From: an uncultured Clostridia bacterium
Lineage (GTDB): Bacteria; Bacillota; Clostridia; Christensenellales; UBA1242
Length of the DNA: 44,214 nt
Direction: 5' to 3'
Assembly: GCA_937992055.1 (NCBI GenBank)
Contig: CALKLQ010000033.1
Location: forward strand, 1-44,214
Numbering within the stretch: position 1 is the stretch's first letter; every line of letters begins with the position of its first letter. Of this stretch, positions 23,811 to 30,465 are shown in pieces. The translations under genes and the position numbers were made by a program. Below the pieces are notes generated by a model, which searched no databases, was not told the DNA's origin, and saw nothing but the letters and a program-made list of their open reading frames with translations.

Positions 23811-25001
23811 CTAATTTTTTTTGTTCAAAGCTTGTGTGCCAAGATAGTCTGAAATGGAAATTTGAGCCAATTGAGGATGAGGCTTTTCAACAACAGCTTT
23901 TTCCTTAACAGGTTCCTCAATTTCGATCACTATTTCTTTTTTTCTTCTAACCTTTTTAGCATTACAAAATTTAAAAAAGCAATCACCATCTTGCGATTGA
24001 AAGTAAACTCCAATAAATTTTTTATTTTTATTTTCAATTAAACTTTGTGCCGCCCTTCTTCTTGCGCCACCAATAGGCTTTATGCTATTTTTTGCCTTTA
24101 TTTCAACAAAAACATTGTATGCCCTAATTCTTCCCGCATTGTCAACAATGGTTGCTCCATCATAATTGAGCATGGAAATTATCAAATCACTAATTCCAAT
24201 TAGTTTTGCCTCACTATAACTCTTAGATTGCAAAAACAGTTTACTAAGTTCAATAGGTTGTTCAAGCCAGGTTCCATCTGCAAGTGTACTATCATTTTCC
24301 GGCTTATACTCCTTATCAACAACAAGACAAATTGCACCATGAAGATTTTTAAACACTTTTTTAAAGATGTTTTCATACAAAATCTTAATTTCTTTTAACT
24401 TTCTGTTAGTCGTTTTTAATTTTGAAACACTCTCTTCAACAAAACTTGCAATAACATCATTCCAATTAGCAATTGAGTCCTCATTGAAGCTAAAACTAAT
24501 GTTGCTAACATTCCCCTTTATGCCCTCTAAAACAATTAAACTTTTGTTGATAACTTCCAAGGTAAAAAGTGAGCATTTATTCTTAATAACCTCAGCCGTA
24601 TCTGGTTCAAAAATCAACTCTTTAATATTTTTTTCTTTCAAACTGTTAAGCGCTTTCAAGAGTCCATACTCAATGTATCCATTAGTGATATTAATGCTTA
24701 TCGCCCATTCATTTCTACAAAAAGCCATCAAAGTTTTAATTCTATGATTGAATTTTGAGGCATCAACATCTTTGTAAAAAACAAGTTTATAAACATTAGG
24801 GATAGACTTTGAAACAAAGTTAATGTTATTTGAAAAAATTATAGTAGGACGAATTTTACTACCCTCTTCCTCATAATTTAGAAACTTATAAAAATAATTA
24901 AATAAATGGTCTTTCATATCCAAATCAAAGGACGGAAATTCTTCATTGATAAATTTTTCAATTGATTGCCTAGCTTCCAAATAAAAAATATTTTCGACCA
25001 T
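23811..25001 (-). CDS. DisA_N/DACN-like nucleotide-binding protein
   Basis: The C-terminal part (about residues 220-345 of 396) follows the diadenylate-cyclase fold pattern: LHGAICLVVD, LADGTWLEQPIEL, then NYDGATIVDNAGRIRAY (D281 in the DGA motif) and GGARRRAAQSLIEN (311-324) where true DisA/CdaA enzymes have GTRHRAA; the terminal SEEG element reads SQDGD. The DGA is kept but the His of RHR is Arg. The N-terminal half has no known domain. The family best fits the standalone DACN probable-sensor domains described next to DisA_N. Activity, if any, is unknown: it may bind a nucleotide, not make c-di-AMP. ATG at 25001 has GGAG 7 nt upstream; a longer TTG frame is rejected. Confidence 0.7.
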   Translation of the reverse strand: MVENIFYLEARQSIEKFINEEFPSFDLDMKDHLFNYFYKFLNYEEEGSKIRPTIIFSNNINFVSKSIPNVYKLVFYKDVDASKFNHRIKTLMAFCRNEWAISINITNGYIEYGLLKALNSLKEKNIKELIFEPDTAEVIKNKCSLFTLEVINKSLIVLEGIKGNVSNISFSFNEDSIANWNDVIASFVEESVSKLKTTNRKLKEIKILYENIFKKVFKNLHGAICLVVDKEYKPENDSTLADGTWLEQPIELSKLFLQSKSYSEAKLIGISDLIISMLNYDGATIVDNAGRIRAYNVFVEIKAKNSIKPIGGARRRAAQSLIENKNKKFIGVYFQSQDGDCFFKFCNAKKVRRKKEIVIEIEEPVKEKAVVEKPHPQLAQISISDYLGTQALNKKN

Positions 25002-25041
25002 TTTTAACTCCAATAAATCAAACTAATATTTCATTAAATTT

Positions 25042-25070
25042 ATTGTATTTTAAAAACCAAAAAAGGTCAA
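25042..25070 (-). promoter_or_regulatory. Promoter of the DACN-like gene
   Basis: Minus strand TTGACC (25070-25065), 17 nt, TACAAT (25047-25042), about 35 nt before the start, so the gene does not depend only on the zinc-ribbon promoter. Confidence 0.65.
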
Positions 25071-25084
25071 TATTTTTTTTAAAA

Positions 25085-25246
25085 TTATTTTTTGTTTTTT
25101 TTAATTTTACAATGAATACTGACTATAATTTTTTTAAACTTTTCACAATTTTCGCAAAATTCTAATTCTTTTGACAGACGCACATCCAATGACCTCAAAC
25201 TACACTCATTAAGTTCATTAAAGCACTCTAAGCAAAATTCTGCCAA
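25085..25246 (-). CDS. Small zinc-ribbon protein, 53 residues, TTG start
   Basis: A short frame too small for the usual cut-off. It begins (TTG read as Met) MAEFCLECFNELNE and ends with KKNKK; two CxxC pairs (FCLEC at residues 5-8 and FCENC at 31-34) form a zinc-ribbon, and the order 'AEFCLxCxN...CexC' is that of small conserved Firmicutes proteins of unknown role. GGAGA lies 7 nt before the TTG. It has a consensus promoter (25288-25317) and is upstream of the DACN-like gene on the same strand, 84 nt away. The alternative ATG in another frame gives only 10 codons. Confidence 0.75.
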   Translation of the reverse strand: MAEFCLECFNELNECSLRSLDVRLSKELEFCENCEKFKKIIVSIHCKIKKNKK

Positions 25247-25268
25247 AGATTGTTCTCCATATTTTAAT

Positions 25269-25297
25269 TTGAAAATTTAATGGAATAATTATATAAG
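25269..25297 (+). promoter_or_regulatory. Promoter of the XRE regulator
   Basis: Plus strand TTGAAA (25269-25274), 17 nt, TATAAG (25292-25297). The -10 box overlaps the left end of the palindromic operator, which would let the regulator repress itself. Confidence 0.6.
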
Positions 25298-25317
25298 CAC
25301 CATGGTGCTTATGTCAA
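25288..25317 (-). promoter_or_regulatory. Consensus promoter of the zinc-ribbon gene with operator inside the spacer
   Basis: Minus strand TTGACA (25317-25312), 18-nt spacer, TATAAT (25293-25288): both hexamers are perfect. The 20-bp palindrome occupies the whole spacer. Confidence 0.8.
25293..25312. promoter_or_regulatory. 20-bp perfect palindrome, candidate XRE operator
   Basis: ATAAGCACC-AT-GGTGCTTAT, perfectly self-complementary. It overlaps the divergent -10 boxes of the XRE gene and the zinc-ribbon gene. A further half-site-like GTGCT is at 25335-25339, near the XRE ATG. Binding by the XRE protein is inferred from position. Confidence 0.65.
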
Positions 25318-25351
25318 TCAAATTGAAAGATAAAGTGCTAACCTAAAATTA

Positions 25352-25552
25352 ATGAAATTTAAAGATATATTAAAGGAATTAAGATTAGAAAAACATTTAA
25401 CTCAAGCGCAATTAGCTAAAGAGTTAAATGTTAGTCTTTCTATTGTTAACAAATGGGAAAATGAAAAGAAAAATCCTAGTGTTGACACACTTATACTTTT
25501 ATCTAAATATTTTAAGGTAACAGTTGACTATCTTTTGGGTTTAGAAAATTAA
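25352..25552 (+). CDS. XRE-family helix-turn-helix regulator
   Basis: A 66-residue protein that is essentially one HTH_3 (Cro/CI) domain: ILKELRLEKHLTQAQLAKEL, then the recognition region NVSLSIVNKWENEKKNPSVD and a final helix with YLLGLEN. It lacks any effector domain, so it probably acts as a constitutive dimeric repressor or needs a partner. It faces the zinc-ribbon gene across the palindrome, indicating self-regulation and regulation of that neighbour. The gene ends overlapping the 3' end of the convergent aldolase by 4 nt. No clear Shine-Dalgarno precedes the ATG. Confidence 0.93.
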   Translation: MKFKDILKELRLEKHLTQAQLAKELNVSLSIVNKWENEKKNPSVDTLILLSKYFKVTVDYLLGLEN

Positions 25553-26445
25553 AATCCAAAAGTTTTTAACTTGTCCTCAATCTTTCTTTCTAAGCAAGAA
25601 ATTGCAAATTTGCTGTGCACCCGCATATCTAATTCATCTGGTTTTTGCGCAATGCTTTTTTTCAAATTGGCAAGATAGCAGATTCTAAGATCGGTGTCTG
25701 TGTTAATTTTTACAATATTGGTTTTTGTGGCAACATAATTTAAAATTTCTTCATCCACACCTTTCGCATTTTTTAAATCGCCATTATAAAAGTTAAAAAG
25801 TTCCACATCTTGACTATCCACAGAAGAGGCGCCATGTAAAACTAATGGATAATTGCCAAGCCTATTTTGAATCTCGCTTAAAAGCTCATAATTTAATTTT
25901 GCAACATGGTTAAACTTGTATGCCCCATGAGAGGTGCCAATTGCAACCGCAAGCGAATCAACCCCTGTTCTATTCACAAATTCCAAACATTGGTCCGGAT
26001 TTGAGTAAATGCTTTGACTTGAAGAAACCTCGTCTTCTATTCCTTTTAACACCCCTAGTTCACCTTCAACTTGAACATTGAAACCATGTGCATACTCAGC
26101 AACAGACTTTGTAAGCTCAACATTTTTCTCAAAGGTCAGAGAACTTCCATCTATCATCACTGACTCAAAACCTATTTGTATTGCACATTTAACCATGTCC
26201 AAGCTTTTACCATGGTCAAGATGAAAAAAAACATTTTTATGCTTTTGCTTTACACTTTTAACAATGCCTTCCAAAAATTCGCCCAAATATTTAAAAGCCC
26301 CCTCACTCACACAAGCCAAAATTGGACAATTTAATTTCTCACTAACATTAATAATAGCATTTAAAACATCTAAATTAGAAAAATTGAATGCACCAATAGC
26401 GCACCCCTTAGAAAGCGCATTATAATATAAATCTTTAACAATCAT
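25549..26445 (-). CDS. Class II fructose/tagatose-bisphosphate aldolase family
   Basis: Class II aldolases use Zn2+ to cleave fructose-1,6-bisphosphate in glycolysis. The 298-residue product has the metal and catalytic elements in order: FFHLDHGKSLD (about residues 73-83), EGELGVLKG with a Zn-ligand Glu (about 126), GTSHGAYKF (about 169) and VLHGASSVD (about 203). The N-terminal GAFNFSNLDVLNAII pattern is typical. AAAGGAG lies 5 nt before the ATG. Tagatose-bisphosphate aldolase (GatY-like) is the nearest alternative. gpmI at 41.5 kb is the only other glycolytic gene in the window. Confidence 0.93.
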   Translation of the reverse strand: MIVKDLYYNALSKGCAIGAFNFSNLDVLNAIINVSEKLNCPILACVSEGAFKYLGEFLEGIVKSVKQKHKNVFFHLDHGKSLDMVKCAIQIGFESVMIDGSSLTFEKNVELTKSVAEYAHGFNVQVEGELGVLKGIEDEVSSSQSIYSNPDQCLEFVNRTGVDSLAVAIGTSHGAYKFNHVAKLNYELLSEIQNRLGNYPLVLHGASSVDSQDVELFNFYNGDLKNAKGVDEEILNYVATKTNIVKINTDTDLRICYLANLKKSIAQKPDELDMRVHSKFAISCLERKIEDKLKTFGF

Positions 26446-26535
26446 AAATGCTCCTTTGTATTTTAGTTTATCACAAAGAAAAATAAAAATAAAACAAATG
26501 TTCTGAAATGTGTCATAACGTCATAAAAATATGTT

Positions 26536-27213
26536 ATGAAAACAAAATATAAAATTTCACTTTGTCTAATCTTATTCTTTTTAATATGTGGACTAACCCT
26601 TTCTGCATGTAGTTTTAATCTTGCAACAAAGGTAAAACAAAATATCTCAGAACTTGCTGAGGAACTTTTTTTTGGTGAAAATGATGACACCTTTGTGACA
26701 ATAACATCTGGATTTCGCGAACAACCATTTGAATATGATGGAGTTTGCAATGAAAGCGTAGATTTTTGTGTAGTTGATGTAGTTTTTAAAACCTCCAACC
26801 CACTCAGTGAAATTGATGCACAAATAATAATAAATGACACACCACATCAAATAACACTTGAAAAGAATCCTTTTAAATCTTCATTTATGTTTGACCTTCA
26901 AAAATCTATTGATGCATCCGATCACATCTCATTTGTGTTTAATGAAAAACAAATAGATTTAACCTGCAAAAGCAAAGATTTTTCAATAAACTTTGAAAAG
27001 GCACTCAATATAGGAATTGAAAACACATTAGAAAAGTTAGAAAATTTAACATCTAGAGGCCATTTTAAAGGTGAATGCTATTTAAAAATCATTAACAATC
27101 CCCTCCAGAACTCTAAATTATTCTATTGGTTCTTTTCAGTAAAAGGACAAGATGGTTCAACTTTTAGTGTTATAATTGACCCAAACACTGGTTCAGTTTT
27201 AGCAAAATATTAA
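26536..27213 (+). CDS. Lipoprotein with PepSY-like C-terminus
   Basis: The N-terminus is a lipoprotein signal: MKTKYKISLCLILFFLICGLTLSACSF has n, h and c regions and the lipobox LSAC, so it should be processed by LspA (in this window) and anchored on the outer face of the membrane. The 225-residue mature part is acidic. The last 40 residues (LFYWFFSVKGQDGSTFSVII, then DPNTGSVLAKY) match the PepSY pattern, a domain often found in protease-inhibitor or sensor lipoproteins. No Shine-Dalgarno precedes the ATG, and only a weak -10-like sequence is seen just upstream. Function unknown. Confidence 0.8.
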   Translation: MKTKYKISLCLILFFLICGLTLSACSFNLATKVKQNISELAEELFFGENDDTFVTITSGFREQPFEYDGVCNESVDFCVVDVVFKTSNPLSEIDAQIIINDTPHQITLEKNPFKSSFMFDLQKSIDASDHISFVFNEKQIDLTCKSKDFSINFEKALNIGIENTLEKLENLTSRGHFKGECYLKIINNPLQNSKLFYWFFSVKGQDGSTFSVIIDPNTGSVLAKY

Positions 27214-27219
27214 AAAATG

Positions 27220-27246
27220 AAAATCCACGATTTAAACGTGGATTTT
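27220..27246 (+). terminator. Terminator of the lipoprotein gene
   Basis: Perfect 10-bp stem AAAATCCACG/CGTGGATTTT with a 7-nt loop, 7 nt after the stop codon. The T-run is short (TTTT then ATAATTT), so it may be modest in strength. Confidence 0.7.
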
Positions 27247-27293
27247 ATAATTTGTCAATTCTTTTATTAATCAATCTCTCAATAACAAAAAAA

Positions 27294-27467
27294 TTACATA
27301 ACTTGCATTGATATAGTAAATAAGCCAGCTAAAAATTCTTGAGTCATAGAAATTGGAACCATTCCCCAAACTTCAGATGCCCCGCCTGATAGAATGTATA
27401 TCATAAAGGTTATCTCATTTGAACTTGTTTCTATACAAACATTTGAAGAACTTGCAAAATTAAACAA
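27294..27467 (-). CDS. Doubtful small frame or gene remnant, 57 codons
   Basis: An open frame from a TTG at 27467 to TAA at 27296, reading LFNFASSSNVCIETSSNEIT and ending TISMQVM. It has no Shine-Dalgarno and a stop lies six codons upstream. The composition (Gly-Gly, Trp, Cys) looks more like real protein than random AT-rich DNA, which is why I list it, perhaps as the 3' end of a lost gene. I recognise no family. Confidence 0.25.
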   Translation of the reverse strand: MFNFASSSNVCIETSSNEITFMIYILSGGASEVWGMVPISMTQEFLAGLFTISMQVM

Positions 27468-27595
27468 TTTTTTATTATTAATCTAAGTCTATCATACATT
27501 TATTACATTTATTTGATTTATATTTAATTTTTCGCACCAGCTTTTAGCTAAGTAGCACAGCTACTTTTAAAATTCTATTTATGTGTGACAAATAC

Positions 27596-27723
27596 TTAAT
27601 CTTTTGGACATCTTATGCAACTACCTCTTTCCCAAGTGAGCGAGGTGGCATAGCCACCTTTTTCACATGAATAGCAATTAATTTTTCGCTATCCCAAAAT
27701 TCTTCCAAAGTTATCTTTTTCAT
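27596..27723 (-). pseudogene. Frameshifted mini zinc-finger gene
   Basis: From the ATG at 27723 the frame reads MKKITLEEFWDSEKLIAIHV and ends out of frame after 36 codons. One frame over, starting at the same A-run, it reads INCYSCEKGGYATSLTWERG then SCIRCPKD and stops at 27598. Joining the two by adding one A in the AAAAA run (about 27689) restores a 42-residue protein with two CxxC pairs. So this is a single-base deletion, a sequencing error, or polymerase slippage at the A-run. The opening MKKITLEEFW resembles small phage-type proteins. A TTGACA-17-TATTAA promoter stands 13 nt upstream. Confidence 0.6.
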
Positions 27724-27735
27724 TATTACTACCAG

Positions 27736-27764
27736 TTAATATTAGAAAACAACATATCTGTCAA
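27736..27764 (-). promoter_or_regulatory. Promoter of the mini zinc-finger gene
   Basis: Minus strand TTGACA (27764-27759), 17 nt, TATTAA (27741-27736). Confidence 0.55.
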
Positions 27765-27869
27765 TAAGGTTATAAATCGAAATAAAAGAATTAACTTGAT
27801 AAAACCAAATCCAAATCAAGTTATATTAACTAAAAAACTCACTTATTTTAAGTGAGAAAATAAAAAAAA

Positions 27870-28138
27870 GCTGTGCATTTGCTTCGGAGTAGACAATCGC
27901 TAGCCCTCTATGAATCTCACCTCCATCAAAGCAACCCTTTGGCAACCAAGTGTTCCGCTTAGTGTTGCTGCCGTCAAGCCCTCACACGGTTCACGAATCC
28001 TCCGCCCCAATGGACCTTGACCTCAACGATGAAAACGCATAAAAAACATAGCGTCATCTAAACCTCAAACCAAACCGTCAGTCCTGCATATAGTGGATTG
28101 CAGGTACAGGGAACCACTAACTCCCCACCTAGCACAGC
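27870..28138 (-). ncRNA. ffs: Signal recognition particle RNA, large Gram-positive type with Alu domain
   Basis: SRP RNA with Ffh targets nascent membrane proteins. On the minus strand the sequence opens GCTGTGC, complementary to the 3' end GCACAGC, giving about 269 nt, the size of Bacillus scRNA. The Alu-domain block GGGGAGTTAGTGG then CCCTGTACCTGCAATCC is nearly the Bacillus sequence. The S-domain apical hairpin aligns as GAGGGCU-UGAC-GGCAGCAAC: the tetraloop is UGAC (URRC class) where most bacteria have GGAA. A TTGATT-17-TAGAAT promoter puts +1 exactly at the G of GCTGTGC, and a T8 run follows the 3' end. Confidence 0.95.
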
Positions 28139-28144
28139 AAAATT

Positions 28145-28173
28145 ATTCTACAATAAATAGCCAAGTAAATCAA
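28145..28173 (-). promoter_or_regulatory. Promoter of the SRP RNA
   Basis: TTGATT (28173-28168), 17 nt, TAGAAT (28150-28145), 6 nt to the first base of the RNA at 28138. Confidence 0.75.
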
Positions 28174-28208
28174 GTGTTTTTACAAAAATTGACAATGTCT
28201 GCAAATTT

Positions 28209-28997
28209 CTAATCTACATTTACTCCACGTTTAAACATATTTTTACATAGAAAATAAAACAAAATAGAGTAAATAAGATATAAAATAATTGCTAAAATAA
28301 ACATGATTAAAATGGTCTTTTGTGAAATCACATTAGAAAATATTTCTCCAACAACTCCAAATATTGAGCAAACAATTATTACACAAAAAAGGGTGAAAAG
28401 AATGCTTGCGACATAGAAAATAGCAACCCAAATAAAACTCTTTAAAGATTTTTTTTCATTAGCTCTGTTGCCCAAAACTATAGAAAAAAAGGTTAAAGAA
28501 ATGATGCTACAAATTTGGCTAAACAAAACAAGCACAACAAGCGACACAAAACCACCAACACTAATGTTAAGTCCTCCAGATAGTCCAACCAAAAAATCTG
28601 AAATAAACTTAATAGTTTGTTTGCTATAAAACATTATAAAAAGAGAGGCAAAAACCACAACTACGCTTGTTAAAATTACAATGAGTGCAGAAAGGTATTT
28701 GGATGCCAGCAATTTTTGCTTGGAAACTGGAAGGGTGTGAGTTAAATAACTTTCATCTTTATAAAAGTTTGTGTTAAATCTTAAAATAATCCTGACAAAA
28801 GAGTGAATGATGACATTTGCTAATATTGCATATTCAATAGAAGAGAAAACGATATAAAGTACTTTAAACGCAAAAATATTTTTTCCAAGCTCACTTGTTC
28901 CCCTAGAAACAAGAGCTAAACTAATGGCAATGATATAAAATACAATCACTACCTTATACATTTTTTTAAGGTCATATTTCATTAATTTTCCCAACAT
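28209..28997 (-). CDS. ABC-2 type permease, about six membrane segments
   Basis: The product (262 residues from this start) has six hydrophobic segments (near 15-35, 48-70, 100-125, 145-175, 185-210 and 225-250) and short loops, the layout of ABC-2 permeases of YtrA-type operons. The start is the ATG at 28997, which overlaps the ATPase stop as TGATG, with AGGAGG 8 nt upstream; a TTG one codon earlier is less well placed. It is the last gene of the GntR-ATPase-permease operon. Related operons respond to cell-wall antibiotics or export peptides; the cargo here is unknown. Confidence 0.85.
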   Translation of the reverse strand: MLGKLMKYDLKKMYKVVIVFYIIAISLALVSRGTSELGKNIFAFKVLYIVFSSIEYAILANVIIHSFVRIILRFNTNFYKDESYLTHTLPVSKQKLLASKYLSALIVILTSVVVVFASLFIMFYSKQTIKFISDFLVGLSGGLNISVGGFVSLVVLVLFSQICSIISLTFFSIVLGNRANEKKSLKSFIWVAIFYVASILFTLFCVIIVCSIFGVVGEIFSNVISQKTILIMFILAIILYLIYSILFYFLCKNMFKRGVNVD

Positions 28998-29686
28998 CAA
29001 AACATCCTCCTAAAAACTTCATCTATCGAACCATTATTATTTGCTCTTACTTTATCCGCCTCCTCACAAAGAACAATTTGTCCTTTATCAAGAAACACAA
29101 CTTCGTCTAAAATTTTCTCAACATCGCTAATTAAATGAGTTGAAATTATCAGGCTAGAATCTTCACCAAAATTATTTAAAATTGTCTTTAAAATATAATC
29201 TCGTGTAGAAGGATCAACTCCACCAAGGGGTTCATCTAAAATATATAATTTCGCCTTTCTACTCATAACTAGCACTAGCTGAACTTTTTCTTTCATTCCC
29301 TTTGACATTTTGGACAAAGGGGCACTTTCATCTAGTTCCAACTCTTTTAATAGTTTTTTAGCCTTTCCCATTTCAAAATCATTATAAAACTCTTCAAAAA
29401 AGTGCAAAACTTCTTCAACTTTCATGTCTGATTCCAAATAGGTCCGCTCCGGCAAAAATGAAATATCTTTTTTGCTTAAAATACCAATATTATTTCCATT
29501 GACTAAAATTTTGCCTTGGTCCAAAGTTAATAGGTCATTAATAAGTTTTAACAACGTGGTTTTCCCACTGCCATTTTTTCCTAGCAAGCCCAAAATTTTT
29601 CCCTTTTCAAGCTTTAAACTAACATTTTTTAGCACCTTCTTATCACCAAAACTTTTACTCACATTTTCAATTTCTAATAAGCTCAT
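28997..29686 (-). CDS. ABC transporter ATP-binding protein
   Basis: A 229-residue ABC ATPase: Walker A LLGKNGSGKTTLLK (about residue 33), a Q-loop region, signature KMSKGMKEKVQLV (a shortened SKGM version of LSGGQ, common in YtrB/YxlF-type ATPases), Walker B LYILDEPLGGVDP and the switch His in ISTHLISDVE. The start ATG overlaps the GntR stop as ATGA and GGGGAG is upstream. It serves the following permease and is probably repressed by the GntR protein. Confidence 0.96.
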   Translation of the reverse strand: MSLLEIENVSKSFGDKKVLKNVSLKLEKGKILGLLGKNGSGKTTLLKLINDLLTLDQGKILVNGNNIGILSKKDISFLPERTYLESDMKVEEVLHFFEEFYNDFEMGKAKKLLKELELDESAPLSKMSKGMKEKVQLVLVMSRKAKLYILDEPLGGVDPSTRDYILKTILNNFGEDSSLIISTHLISDVEKILDEVVFLDKGQIVLCEEADKVRANNNGSIDEVFRRMF

Positions 29687-30048
29687 TTTTCTCCCCTTCT
29701 ATTAATTAAATATTCTATAGCCTGTTTGTAATCAAGCCCAATCTCCTCCATATCGCTAAAAAATTTTTGGGCACGTTGATTTAAGAGATTATTTTTCACA
29801 TCTTCAATCAATTGTAAATTGCTTGTAACAAATTTTCCATTTGTCCTTTCAGTTAAAATAAGTCCAATGTCTTCAAGTTCAAACAATGCCTTTTGAACCG
29901 TATTAGGATTAACTCCCATACTTTCTGCAAGTTCTCTAATAGAAGGAAGTTTTTGACTTGGTTTATATTGTCCGCATGCAATCAATTTTTTTAAATGTTC
30001 AATGATTTGCAAATATATAGGCCTATCGTTATCAAATGTAAAACTCAT
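29683..30048 (-). CDS. GntR family regulator, YtrA subfamily
   Basis: An N-terminal winged HTH (PIYLQIIEHLKKLIACGQYK then LPSIRELAESMGVNPNTVQK) with only a short C-terminal tail, 121 residues, the YtrA subfamily that regulates adjacent ABC operons. The start is the ATG at 30048: GGTGA is correctly spaced for it, while an ATG four codons upstream has no ribosome site. The operator of the operon is a long inverted repeat that overlaps the -10 box, so the protein probably represses its own operon until an inducer is present. Confidence 0.93.
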   Translation of the reverse strand: MSFTFDNDRPIYLQIIEHLKKLIACGQYKPSQKLPSIRELAESMGVNPNTVQKALFELEDIGLILTERTNGKFVTSNLQLIEDVKNNLLNQRAQKFFSDMEEIGLDYKQAIEYLINRRGEK

Positions 30049-30058
30049 AACCCTCACC

Positions 30059-30086
30059 ATATTGTATTACTTAACTAATACAATAT
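30059..30086. promoter_or_regulatory. Inverted-repeat operator of the GntR-ABC operon
   Basis: Two perfect 11-nt arms, ATATTGTATTA (30059-30069) and TAATACAATAT (30076-30086), separated by CTTAAC. The right arm overlaps the -10 box (30083-30088). Confidence 0.75.
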
Positions 30087-30111
30087 TACAATAAATTTTT
30101 AGATTTGTCAA
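30083..30111 (-). promoter_or_regulatory. Promoter of the GntR-ABC operon
   Basis: Minus strand TTGACA (30111-30106), 17 nt, TAATAT (30088-30083). Confidence 0.8.
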
Positions 30112-30465
30112 TAAAAAAGATAAAAAGATTAAAAATGCTAAACTTTACATATGAACATATTTTATCGCTTAAATAAATTTGTTTAGTAGAGCATATAAAT
30201 ATATCAACATTTGTAAATATTATGAATGAAATTGAGCCTAACATGTTTGCTTTTTTAATAAAAAACAACAAATTTATATGCTTTAAATGTCCAACTTTCT
30301 TGTTTCTATGTTTAAATAAGCAAAATAGCTATTGCAAAACTTATAAATTTAGTGTACACTATTAGAGATATTTTTAGTATTCGACAAATTTCGCAAAGCT
30401 AAAAATTAAAAATAAGTGAATTTAATATCTTCAAAAGATAAAACATAAAATATAAAAGGTTAAAA
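30112..30465. other. Intergenic region before the secreted orphan
   Basis: About 350 nt of very AT-rich DNA. Besides the promoter at 30332-30360 I see no gene or strong hairpin. Confidence 0.5.
30332..30360 (+). promoter_or_regulatory. Likely promoter of the secreted orphan
   Basis: TTGCAA (30332-30337), 17 nt, TACACT (30355-30360), giving a leader of about 100 nt with AAAGG before the ATG at 30466. Confidence 0.5.

Larger units (their letters stand above)
27214..28208. other. About 1 kb between the lipoprotein and the ABC permease genes
   Basis: Contains in order the lipoprotein terminator, a doubtful 57-codon frame, a hairpin (AAGTAGC/GCTACTT, 27550-27566), a frameshifted mini zinc-finger gene with its promoter, and the SRP RNA with its promoter. 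Another perfect hairpin, AGGTGGC-ATA-GCCACCT followed by TTTTT on the plus strand (27642-27663), is inside the zinc-finger frame. Confidence 0.6.
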
